The position numbers and the translations under genes are program-made. DNA of 36,460 nt, from IMG/VR virus record IMGVR_UViG_3300008459_000155, positions 1-36,460 of that record. The stretch is one strand, 5' to 3'. This document shows positions 15,995-23,477 of this stretch, one piece after another. The number at the start of each line of letters is the position of its first letter. The first letter of the stretch is position 1. The notes beneath the pieces are model-generated. The model saw nothing but the letters and a program-made list of their open reading frames with translations. It had not been told where the DNA came from and made no database searches. The DNA is from a virus.

Positions 15995-17989
15995 ATGGCA
16001 CAGAGTAGATTCGTTAGTTTAACTCCATATTGTGTGGCAGAATATCAGTTCGAGCCACTTGGATCCAGTAATTTTTACACGGATGATTTCATATTAGTGG
16101 AGAATTCACTAACCGACTCTCACCAGATATTCAATGATGATGGCTCATATAACACGACACGTAACATCAAGGACTTGACTGTCGTGCCGATAGGAAGCAA
16201 TACTTTTGCATACTTGGACAGCGAAAAGTTACCAGACTATTTAGCATATGATTCTAATCTAACTGCTACTACCTTAACTGGTTACAATGTTGTGATGGAT
16301 AAGGTACGCTTCCATTTTGTTGCTGGCTTTGACTTTGATAACTTTGTTTCCCTAATATTGACTATTTCTCACACTGAGAATGATGGTAAGAATAGCCTGT
16401 TTGCTAGTATTCTTCTTGCACCAGAAACCATTGCTGAATTGATCATATTCAATCCTAGGCCATTATTCCTTTCTAATTCGCTTTACGATAGATATGTTGA
16501 TGTCTTAGTGCCGTCGATTAAGAATATAAATGAAGACTATAAAACAGCATTAAACCCAGCCACCACTTTCGTTGCTGCGATAACTCCAAATGCGATTGGT
16601 TCAACTGGATTCATCTACAATAATCCAATAACAATTGGTCTTGCTGAGTGTGGTAAGAAGAAAGTTATTTATACGAATACTTCTACTAATTATGATTCTT
16701 ATGAGATCTCTGACTTCTATTCAGCAACCGTCTCACAGAGCAATGAATTCGATAATGTCGGTACATCAATAGCCGAGTCTCTTACTGGAGATTTCATAGA
16801 GTTCTACATGACATGGAACGGAGGATTTCCTGAGGAACTTATTTCCATCCTGAATCGTAGAAACCCGTCAGACGATTGGATCATCATTCATCAATTGAAC
16901 GTTTTTGAGCAAGTAGGAAGTGCTTTCATCAATACATCACGACTCGTATTCTTTCAAGAGGATTCATTTGATGAACCCAACACGTTTAGACCTGTCCTAA
17001 AATACGCGAACGAAGCAGTAAGTTTAGTCGTAGATTATCTAGTTCGTTTGACTAATCGTAGAAACGGAGAACAGATAATTAGAGAAGGATCCTTTACTCT
17101 AGTCTCTCCTAAGAAATATGGAAAGAAACTACTTAACCTTGCGTTATTAGACAAACCGCAATCTCAAAAGATCTATAACAAGATAATTAAGAAGAACTTT
17201 GAAGCGACTCCTTTATTCATAGAGCCGCCTCAAATCGGGCAGGCAAATCCTTTTAATCAAGCAGCGCCGACTACTCCAGTCATAACTGAGGTGGTTAGAA
17301 CTGAATTTGTTCCGATCTTCTTTACAAATAATAACATTTCAGTCTCTAATGAAAGTTCTTTAGTAAAGACTAAGGATTCTTCTGAGGAGGTTGTATTTGG
17401 TCCTGGAAAATTGAGATTCATCTTTTCTCCATTTGATAACATAATCAAGGTAAAGGTATACACAGCAAGCGATGTGACTGATAGTAATACTCTGATTCCA
17501 CTAGATCTAAACGTTAATGCTCCAAAGTATAGAATGGTATTTGAGACGACTACTGGAAAGGTCTCAATCGATAACGTAAATGATTCTATGCAAGAAAACC
17601 TATCTACTGGACAGGTTACTTTTAACGTTTCTAAGAAGGATAGCGAGGCCATAATACAATCAAAGAATCGAACAGTCTATCTTACTTCTGTTTCTCAAGA
17701 TGATCGCGAGACTCTCATGTATACTGGAGAATGGAGAAAACCCAGCGAGCAGGCCGATGTTGATGCCGCAATCGCTCAAGCAAGAAAGGACGCGGCCAAT
17801 TCAAAGGACATCAAGCAAATATTGTCTGGAATAAGGGACAGAATAGGTAAACTTGCTGGATCGAACACTTCGAATACTCTCGCTTCTGCCAGTCAAGTTA
17901 AGGGCACTGGATTAGCGTCAATAGTCAATAAATTCGGTACGCCTAGTCCAAAATCGATCCAACCCAATACTCGTAACACTAAAAAGTAA
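15995..17989 (+). CDS. Large unrecognised virion-module protein
   Basis: 664 residues, predominantly beta with no signal peptide or membrane segment. The N-terminal 390 residues look like one or two globular domains (for example F-H-F-V-A-G-F-D-F-D-N-F). A Pro-rich linker (about 405-430) leads to a second beta domain (about 430-590) with regular strand/turn spacing. A helical, Ala/Lys-rich region and an unstructured Ser/Asn-rich end follow. The expected product of such a late gene is a structural tail or baseplate component. I cannot assign a T4 equivalent. It starts 5 bases after the previous stop. Confidence 0.6.
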   Translation: MAQSRFVSLTPYCVAEYQFEPLGSSNFYTDDFILVENSLTDSHQIFNDDGSYNTTRNIKDLTVVPIGSNTFAYLDSEKLPDYLAYDSNLTATTLTGYNVVMDKVRFHFVAGFDFDNFVSLILTISHTENDGKNSLFASILLAPETIAELIIFNPRPLFLSNSLYDRYVDVLVPSIKNINEDYKTALNPATTFVAAITPNAIGSTGFIYNNPITIGLAECGKKKVIYTNTSTNYDSYEISDFYSATVSQSNEFDNVGTSIAESLTGDFIEFYMTWNGGFPEELISILNRRNPSDDWIIIHQLNVFEQVGSAFINTSRLVFFQEDSFDEPNTFRPVLKYANEAVSLVVDYLVRLTNRRNGEQIIREGSFTLVSPKKYGKKLLNLALLDKPQSQKIYNKIIKKNFEATPLFIEPPQIGQANPFNQAAPTTPVITEVVRTEFVPIFFTNNNISVSNESSLVKTKDSSEEVVFGPGKLRFIFSPFDNIIKVKVYTASDVTDSNTLIPLDLNVNAPKYRMVFETTTGKVSIDNVNDSMQENLSTGQVTFNVSKKDSEAIIQSKNRTVYLTSVSQDDRETLMYTGEWRKPSEQADVDAAIAQARKDAANSKDIKQILSGIRDRIGKLAGSNTSNTLASASQVKGTGLASIVNKFGTPSPKSIQPNTRNTKK

Positions 17990-18023
17990 ATTAAGAAACG
18001 TTAATGAATTGACGATTTATTAA

Positions 18024-18032
18024 GATAAATAA
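18024..18032 (+). promoter_or_regulatory. Late-promoter-like motif (GATAAATAA)
   Basis: GATAAATAA followed by an A-tract, 10 bases before the ATG at 18043, in a 53-base gap. Confidence 0.45.
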
Positions 18033-18042
18033 AAAAAATAAT

Positions 18043-19989
18043 ATGCACGAAATGAAAGGCTTCGTAGACAAGATAATTACTGAACTTAAGACTAACAGTA
18101 GACTTAAATCAGATCCGCTTGTAAAAATGTTGACTGAATCAATCGACAAATCAATTTCTTTAGGAGAAAGCGAGGCGGCCATTTACAATAACCTGAAGAC
18201 AGGAATCTCTTCAATAAACGCTAAGATCAAGAACAAGAATCTTGATGTGATCTTAGAGCAATTTAGAAGAGCTGAGGTGACTCCTGAATCTCAAGTGACT
18301 GGGGTCGCAAAGAAGGTAAACCTTTCTGGAAAGATCGCAGCAATCGAAAAATCGCATGCAGCATCAAACCCAATAATCAAGACAAACCTAGACTTGTTTA
18401 AGTCTCAACTTGATATGGGAACTCCTGACTTTGCGCTTTGTGAGAGTTTTATTACATTTTTTTCACAGCACAATTACGATTCAACAATTAAAGCTCAAGT
18501 AAACAAAGTAAAAAGGTATTTGAATGAGAACAAATCGACTATTCTTTTCTTGAATGCGATCTATTCTATGGATTCAATGCCGAATCAAAACTACGCAAGC
18601 GTTAGTGCAGATCTTAAAAACTTACTAATCAGTGAGTCTTATACTTCAGACATCCTTAAGTTGAAGTACGGAACTTCAGTTCCTTTAGTAAGTCAATTGA
18701 TCTCAGACTTAAGAGTCCTAGAATCTCAGAAAATGGGATACTTTACTCTAGGTGAGGGTGACTCTTTTACTAAGGTAACTAATCTGATCACTCCTGCGAC
18801 TAAAGCAAAGGACGGGTTAATCGTTTATATGGACAATAGATTCGTTTCAATCCGTGAATCTAAGGGACTTACTGGAAAGGAGACTCAAGTATTCATTGAC
18901 GGTAACTTTAAGATCGCTGAAGTGGATCCTAACTACGTAAAAGAAAAGTTTCCTAGATTCTTTAGCGTTGCTGAGTCTTTCGCTACGTTAGGATTCAAAA
19001 AGAACTTGGATGGAACTGGAGTAGATTCTAGCTCTATCAGAAACTTCAACATCAGCTTTAAGTCAAACGATGAAAGGGAATTAGACCTGTATTTGAATGA
19101 ATCTAAAGTAGACGGTCTAGAAAGCATAAATATCATGGAAGCTCTTGCATTAGAGGATGCTACTGTAAAACAAAGAGTCGTAAATCTTTTTGAGAACACT
19201 AAGAACTTATTCAATTTTGATTTCATTAAGGAACTTACGAATGACCGAACACTTAGCGAAGCAACTGTGCTCAAGTTAAATGATGAATACTATGTCTGTG
19301 AAAAACTAAATGCAGTAGAAAGAGACTGGAAAAAAGTGGACGAATATGAGCTGTATGAGTTCTGCATGAACAAGTTTCAATACGACATTAGCAACATCTT
19401 CCAGAGCAAGATCGATGAGACTGTCAATTCATACAAAAAGATCGAAGCAAAGAAGAACGAGATCAATGTAGACATCGCTAAATTAAGTACGGTAATGGAT
19501 AAGTTACAGGCAGCAATCTCAAATCCTGATCTAGATTCAGAAGCAATCAAGAAATTAGAAGGAATCAGAGAATCTGTTGAGTCTACTATCAATTCTTTGA
19601 AGCACGATTATGTTGGAATTGACTTATTCAAAAGAGACATTTTAGGTAATCCTACAAGTCACCCTGTCTCAGAAGCTTACGATTATAACGCTATTGAGAA
19701 TTACACTGATCCTGCGGTGATTGCTAAGACTATCTATAACGCAAATGGTAACTTTAGTGACGACGAAGCGGCAGCTGAGGCAGCTTTTATGGCAATAGCG
19801 AAAAACGTTAACCCTTGGAAGATGTTTGCTACCATAAATCGTACCTATACAGGTTATTGGGGATCAAGTAATGATGTATACACATACGCTCAATCATTTA
19901 TGGACACTTCACAGGTATACCACAAACAATCGATTGATCAATCGATGAATTTGATTCATAAAAATAGCGGTCTGGCGTGGAAAAGCTAA
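18043..19989 (+). CDS. Large helical protein of unknown function (virion or internal protein candidate)
   Basis: 648 residues, strongly helical and rich in Lys/Asp/Ser. There is a predicted coiled coil at about 465-530 (Y-K-K-I-E-A-K-K-N-E-I-N-V-D-I-A-K-L). The last 80 residues contain D-D-E-A-A-A-E-A-A-F-M-A-I-A-K-N-V then M-F-A-T-I-N-R-T-Y, a helix-turn-helix layout reminiscent of annexin-like repeats found in some large-phage proteins. That comparison is by eye only. No enzymatic motif is seen. A late-type motif precedes it. The tiny lipoprotein gene starts inside its last codons in another frame. Confidence 0.6.
   Translation: MHEMKGFVDKIITELKTNSRLKSDPLVKMLTESIDKSISLGESEAAIYNNLKTGISSINAKIKNKNLDVILEQFRRAEVTPESQVTGVAKKVNLSGKIAAIEKSHAASNPIIKTNLDLFKSQLDMGTPDFALCESFITFFSQHNYDSTIKAQVNKVKRYLNENKSTILFLNAIYSMDSMPNQNYASVSADLKNLLISESYTSDILKLKYGTSVPLVSQLISDLRVLESQKMGYFTLGEGDSFTKVTNLITPATKAKDGLIVYMDNRFVSIRESKGLTGKETQVFIDGNFKIAEVDPNYVKEKFPRFFSVAESFATLGFKKNLDGTGVDSSSIRNFNISFKSNDERELDLYLNESKVDGLESINIMEALALEDATVKQRVVNLFENTKNLFNFDFIKELTNDRTLSEATVLKLNDEYYVCEKLNAVERDWKKVDEYELYEFCMNKFQYDISNIFQSKIDETVNSYKKIEAKKNEINVDIAKLSTVMDKLQAAISNPDLDSEAIKKLEGIRESVESTINSLKHDYVGIDLFKRDILGNPTSHPVSEAYDYNAIENYTDPAVIAKTIYNANGNFSDDEAAAEAAFMAIAKNVNPWKMFATINRTYTGYWGSSNDVYTYAQSFMDTSQVYHKQSIDQSMNLIHKNSGLAWKS
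19929..19946. repeat. Perfect 18-bp palindrome
   Basis: ATCGATTGATCAATCGAT is fully self-complementary. It lies inside the end of the 648-residue gene, where it encodes part of Q-S-I-D-Q-S-M, 30 bases before the start of the lipoprotein gene. It could be a protein-binding site or simply chance caused by the repeated amino acids. Confidence 0.6.
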
Positions 19990-20093
19990 TAGCGATAATC
20001 ATTGTTCTTAGTTTCGCTAGCTGCAAATCATCTCAAACGACGTGCGATGCATACGGCAAGATCGATAATGACAAGAAAAGTACTAACATATGA
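19977..20093 (+). CDS. Mini-lipoprotein (38 residues), overlapping both neighbours
   Basis: A GTG start at 19977 (in-frame stop just upstream at 19965) opens a 38-codon gene reading (M)EKLIAIIIVLSFASCKSS, then Q-T-T-C-D-A-Y-G-K-I-D-N-D-K-K. This is a short signal sequence with a basic residue, a hydrophobic core and a lipobox F-A-S-C at 13-16, followed by Lys-Ser-Ser. In the Bacteroidota such signals and tiny lipoproteins of this C-D-A-Y type are common. It overlaps the 648-residue gene by 13 bases and the next gene (from 20068) by 26. Outer-membrane spanin or another membrane role is inference. The weak points are the short length and GTG start. Confidence 0.5.
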   Translation: MEKLIAIIIVLSFASCKSSQTTCDAYGKIDNDKKSTNI

Positions 20094-20766
20094 TCAGTTT
20101 TTAAGAGACTCCCAATTAGGCGAGTCTCTTGATCTATCTTGGGGTTCTAAAATATTTGAGATTGGAGATCCTAGGCACGCAATCACCCCAATGGATTGGG
20201 AACTAGTTGATGAGAGAGATCGGGTGACAGACTATATATTTTCACTCAATCCGAGCACAGACTATCTAGTAAAACTAACTAGGACATTTGACGCAAAGGA
20301 CGTGAACGTTGAGTTCTATGCAAATGGCGACAGGGATTCAGTAACCAATGATGGAAATCCGCTAACTGTGATGTCGACGGTCATTGACATAGTTAAAGAT
20401 TACCTTAATAATAATCCTGATATAGAATCATTCTCATTCGTTCCAGCAAAGGCCGACTATGATGACGACCGCAGGTTAAAGTTATATTTAAGATACATAA
20501 GAGGTTACTTCAATCGTCCTAGAATCATCAAGGAAGACTTTGGTGGAGGTTATGTTTCAATTAAGGTGATTCTCAATAGACCAACTAACGAGTCTTTGAC
20601 TCCTCACATGAAGAAGAGCAAATTTAAAGTTGGACAAATGGTCAGAGCTGGTCGCGCGATTGGAAAGATCTATTCTTATCGTAATGGAGAATATCTAGTT
20701 CTAATAGGTTCAGACCAGAGATCTTTCGCAGAGTCTGAGCTCAAGCCAGTTAGGATCAAAAAATAA
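20068..20766 (+). CDS. Unknown protein with C-terminal SH3/KOW-like domain
   Basis: Possible starts are TTG 20002, ATG 20047 and ATG 20068. The upstream part is better used by the lipoprotein gene, so 20068 is chosen (232 residues, MTRKVLTYDQFL). Residues 10-20 (Q-F-L-R-D-S-Q-L-G-E-S) resemble the L-x-E/small-residue pattern found at the N-termini of the later internal-protein candidates. The C-terminal 50 residues (F-K-V-G-Q-M-V-R-A-G-R, I-G-K-I-Y-S-Y, Y-L-V-L-I-G) look like a small beta-barrel of the SH3/KOW type. The function is unknown. The transcription unit appears to end here, before an AGTATNAT element. Confidence 0.55.
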   Translation: MTRKVLTYDQFLRDSQLGESLDLSWGSKIFEIGDPRHAITPMDWELVDERDRVTDYIFSLNPSTDYLVKLTRTFDAKDVNVEFYANGDRDSVTNDGNPLTVMSTVIDIVKDYLNNNPDIESFSFVPAKADYDDDRRLKLYLRYIRGYFNRPRIIKEDFGGGYVSIKVILNRPTNESLTPHMKKSKFKVGQMVRAGRAIGKIYSYRNGEYLVLIGSDQRSFAESELKPVRIKK

Positions 20767-20801
20767 AATCATTGTAAAATTTTTAATTTAGGTTTTTTCG
20801 T

Positions 20802-20809
20802 AGTATAAT
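20802..20809 (+). promoter_or_regulatory. AGTATNAT-class promoter candidate
   Basis: AGTATAAT preceded by GGTTTTTTCGT and 22 bases before the ATG at 20832, in an AT-rich 65-base gap. It would drive the methyltransferase/glycosylase/glycosyltransferase group. Confidence 0.45.
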
Positions 20810-20831
20810 AATCAAAAATAAATTATTTTCT

Positions 20832-21116
20832 ATGAAAAATTCAATTGTGATCGGCCCGATTCAAAAGGCAAAAAGGACAGACTCTCGTCACCGAATCCTA
20901 AAAGACCGTTTAACTAAGATGCAATTAGGCAACTACTTTGAGATTTCTGGAATCTCAGGTAAGCAAGAAGCGACTAACATTCGTGCGGCATTAAGTTACA
21001 TCTCAAAGCGAGAAAACGTCAAAATTGCAACGGTTCTTACTGGAAGCACTCTTAGAGTTGAGAGGGTAAAAAAAGGAAGACTCGAAACTAAAACGACTAA
21101 CGAAGTACAAAAATAG
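20832..21116 (+). CDS. Small basic protein, possible nucleic-acid binder
   Basis: 94 residues, strongly basic, starting MKNSIVIGPIQKAKRTDSRH. The central I-S-G-K-Q-E-A-T-N-I-R-A-A-L-S-Y-I-S-K-R looks like a helix-turn-helix that recruits nucleic acid, followed by V-L-T-G-S-T-L-R-V-E-R-V-K-K-G. The pattern is similar to small phage regulators, but I do not recognise a family. It is the first gene after the AGTATAAT element and lies 12 bases before the methyltransferase gene. Confidence 0.6.
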   Translation: MKNSIVIGPIQKAKRTDSRHRILKDRLTKMQLGNYFEISGISGKQEATNIRAALSYISKRENVKIATVLTGSTLRVERVKKGRLETKTTNEVQK

Positions 21117-21128
21117 AAAAGTTAGTTA

Positions 21129-21929
21129 ATGGATACTCGAATCGATTTTAAGACAGCTCAAAAATTCAATCAAATAGAACTCATTGATTGGAAGACGAGA
21201 TACGCGGACTTTCAGTTCTACATTAGAAAAGGGCTAAATGAGATACAGTACAATGTGAGTACGAATGTCTCAAAGAGCCCAAAGAGTGGGGAATACATCA
21301 AGCCGCTAACCTCAGCTGCATACGGTCCTGAAATGGACGTGAATGCAGTCTTCAATCAAGAGGATACTTGGTTGGACGTTGGAGGCCATATCGGACTCTT
21401 TGCAGTAAGAATGGCAAAGCAATTTCCTAGGATAAAAAAGATCTTAGCATATGAAGCGTTGCCACATAATGCTTCCTTTGCGATCGAGAACATCGCGATC
21501 AACAACGTTGGAGCAGAGTGTGAAGTGGTCCAAAAGGCAATAGTCCCAGGAAATGAAGAGACTATTGACTTCTTCATCTCAACTGATTCTGGAAAACACT
21601 CTATACTTCCGATCAGAGGAAGGGAAGTGATGCACCTTCCTGCAATAAACATTAACGATGCTATCGCTAATCATGGAGCGACTGCCATCAAGATGGACGT
21701 TGAGGGTGCTGAGTATGAACTGATCAAGGCAGTCACTGACTGGTCAAATATCAGAGTCTTTATCGTTGAATATCACTTCATGTACAAGCCTCTTAAAGCA
21801 AATCGCGTACAAAAGTTTCAAGAGATAATTTCCATACTTGAGAACAACTTTGACGTTGTGAGAAAGATTGATGCAGTGGAATATGGAAAGAATTTTATCA
21901 CTCACGTAGTGGCGATCAAAAATGATTAA
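21129..21929 (+). CDS. FkbM-type SAM-dependent methyltransferase
   Basis: 266 residues. Motif I is LDVGGHIGLF at 82-91 (SAM-binding Gly-rich loop), the acidic post-strand residue is in A-Y-E-A near 107-110, and the family hallmark I-K-M-D-V-E-G-A-E spans 187-195. FkbM family enzymes typically methylate hydroxyls on sugars or polyketides. The gene is followed, with 8 bases of overlap, by a DNA glycosylase and then by a glycosyltransferase, which suggests a joint role in nucleotide or glycan modification. The substrate cannot be told from the sequence. Confidence 0.85.
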   Translation: MDTRIDFKTAQKFNQIELIDWKTRYADFQFYIRKGLNEIQYNVSTNVSKSPKSGEYIKPLTSAAYGPEMDVNAVFNQEDTWLDVGGHIGLFAVRMAKQFPRIKKILAYEALPHNASFAIENIAINNVGAECEVVQKAIVPGNEETIDFFISTDSGKHSILPIRGREVMHLPAININDAIANHGATAIKMDVEGAEYELIKAVTDWSNIRVFIVEYHFMYKPLKANRVQKFQEIISILENNFDVVRKIDAVEYGKNFITHVVAIKND

Positions 21930-22347
21930 GCAAGTAAGCCCCTACCTGCTTCTTCAAGAGATCTACAACGAGCACCCATGGCGGGTGCTCGTTTGTTGTA
22001 TCATGTTAAACTGTACCTCCAGAAAGCAAGTAGACAGGGTAAGAGACGAATTCTTTAAGAGATATCCGGATCCGTCAGAAGCGGAAAGAGCCGATCTTAA
22101 TGAGATGGCTGAGCTCCTGGCGCCATTGGGCTTTAGGAACCGTCGTACAAACACCATCAAACGCTTCTCAAGTGACTGGCTCACACTCAATTGGCAAGAA
22201 CCTAAAGAACTATATGGAATAGGCAAGTATGCGCAGGACTCATGGGAGATCTTTATGAAGGGCAACCTTGAGGTGAATCCAACTGATGGAGTCCTAGCAA
22301 AATACTTGGCTTGGGCCAGAACCCAAGCTGAAAATCCAGTAAAATAA
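21922..22347 (+). CDS. MBD4-like HhH-GPD DNA glycosylase
   Basis: 141 residues, about the size of the MBD4 catalytic core. It has P-W-R-V-L-V-C-C-I-M-L-N-C-T-S at 19-33, L-L-A-P-L-G-F-R-N-R-R near 65-75, the helix-hairpin-helix L-Y-G-I-G-K-Y at 97-103, and V-N-P-T-D-G-V-L-A-K-Y at 118-128. Asp122 sits where MBD4 has its catalytic Asp. The string of matches (N-x-T-S, F-S-x-x-W/Y-L-T, E-L-Y/H-G-I-G-K-Y, H/N-P-x-D) is very close to MBD4 as I know it. MBD4 removes T or U from mismatches with G. It lacks the iron-sulphur Cys cluster of endonuclease III. It overlaps the methyltransferase by 8 bases and contains a strong hairpin at 21967-21993. Confidence 0.85.
   Translation: MIKQVSPYLLLQEIYNEHPWRVLVCCIMLNCTSRKQVDRVRDEFFKRYPDPSEAERADLNEMAELLAPLGFRNRRTNTIKRFSSDWLTLNWQEPKELYGIGKYAQDSWEIFMKGNLEVNPTDGVLAKYLAWARTQAENPVK
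21967..21993 (+). other. Perfect 11-bp hairpin inside the glycosylase coding region
   Basis: AACGAGCACCC (21967-21977) and GGGTGCTCGTT (21983-21993) are exact reverse complements separated by five bases (ATGGC), followed by TTTGTTGT-like sequence. It lies in codons 16-24 of the glycosylase gene. The stem is GC-rich for this genome. It could slow ribosomes or polymerase, or control the operon. The T-stretch is too short for a confident intrinsic terminator. Confidence 0.6.
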
Positions 22348-22350
22348 GAT

Positions 22351-23421
22351 ATGAAAGCATTATACGCGTATTTTGGTCTACTTGATCTACATGACATTGA
22401 TTCTCCCGGACACAGCCTCTATCAGATAGGGCTGGTCGATTCAATAAAAGAGACTTTTAATTGTGAAAAATTCGATTTTTACAGTTATTATCCAGACGAT
22501 GTAATTAAGTCGGCTAAACTAAGTGGTTTCCCAGACACTCCATTAGGTAGGCTTTTTGCTGGATATCGAGCTGACCTCTTTGATTCTCCGATTCATCGAA
22601 TAGAAACTGTTGTTGAGGATATTAAGTCAATCAAATATTCTAAGCTTTTCTTAAAGGCTAGATTTAGAAACCTTTCCACTCTAGCTAAAAAATGGAAGGA
22701 CGCTAGAGACTTTGAAATAATCATTCAGACTGCAATTGATAGCGGATACTCTAAAGAACAGATCGTCATCTTGGACACTGATCTCTCCCTACCTGATTCC
22801 TTCTTTGAAAAATTTTCACATAAAGTCACAATATCTGTTCCATCGATAGACTTTCCAGGAATATCTAACAGGTTCTTAAAGGAGTGTGTTGAGATAAACT
22901 TAGCGACTAAGGACTATTCTAGTCATGTGAGCGTCTTTTATGGAAATATCGATACTTCCAAGTACAAGGCAGGAAACTCAAAGAATGCTATTCTTGGCGA
23001 AGTGATAGATTGGATTGAATCGAATAACGACGCAAGATCGACATTAGCTTTGATCTGTAAAGCATCAGATTATTCAGGCCATGAGAAAACTGCAGCACAC
23101 GTTCCAAGAAACGATAGAGCAGGCATATGGGAGATGCTCGAGATCTCAACCTTAATGATAAACGTGACTAAAGACAAGTATGATACTGCTCAATTCATTC
23201 CGGCAAGAGTCTTTGAAGCCATGATCTTTGGGATGATCCCAGTATCCTACAAGTTTGAGTTCTTATGTAAGACTTTTTCTTTTGATAACTTAGATGATTT
23301 TATTGAGATCTATAAATACTTGAAAGAGTGTGATGACACAGGTTTGAAGCAAGCGTACGTTCACTTCGTGGATAACTATGTTAATTATGTAGACCGCTTA
23401 CATGAAAAAGTCATAAATTAA
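22351..23421 (+). CDS. Glycosyltransferase, GT-B-like fold
   Basis: 356 residues. The C-terminal nucleotide-sugar site shows IPARVFEAMIFGMIPVSY at 283-300, the pattern [IS]-P-x-R-[VI]-F-E-A-x-x-x-G-x-[IV]-P-V of GT4/CgeB-like enzymes. An acidic/hydrophobic N-terminal half gives the other Rossmann domain (starting MKALYAYFG). It starts 3 bases after the glycosylase stop. Possible substrates include modified DNA bases (as in T-even phages), virion proteins or host glycans. Nothing here separates these. There is no hydroxymethylase in the window. Confidence 0.75.
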   Translation: MKALYAYFGLLDLHDIDSPGHSLYQIGLVDSIKETFNCEKFDFYSYYPDDVIKSAKLSGFPDTPLGRLFAGYRADLFDSPIHRIETVVEDIKSIKYSKLFLKARFRNLSTLAKKWKDARDFEIIIQTAIDSGYSKEQIVILDTDLSLPDSFFEKFSHKVTISVPSIDFPGISNRFLKECVEINLATKDYSSHVSVFYGNIDTSKYKAGNSKNAILGEVIDWIESNNDARSTLALICKASDYSGHEKTAAHVPRNDRAGIWEMLEISTLMINVTKDKYDTAQFIPARVFEAMIFGMIPVSYKFEFLCKTFSFDNLDDFIEIYKYLKECDDTGLKQAYVHFVDNYVNYVDRLHEKVIN

Positions 23422-23431
23422 GATCGGGCTC

Positions 23432-23440
23432 AATAAATAA
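23432..23440 (+). promoter_or_regulatory. Late-promoter-like motif (AATAAATAA)
   Basis: A CAATAAATAATTTT element after the glycosyltransferase stop, 37 bases before the ATG at 23478. It suggests the secreted protein gene is expressed late, separately from the modification cassette. Confidence 0.4.
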
Positions 23441-23477
23441 TTTTAAGAGCACCAGCTTTTAAAATAACCAGCCCATC

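Noticed and set aside
21967-21993. Intrinsic terminator call for the hairpin in the glycosylase gene
   Set aside because: The following sequence (TTTGTTGT) is not a convincing T-tract, and it would cut a gene that looks functional.
21963-22397. 144-residue minus-strand open frame across the glycosylase gene
   Set aside because: The plus-strand protein has a clear family match; the minus-strand product has no recognisable motif.
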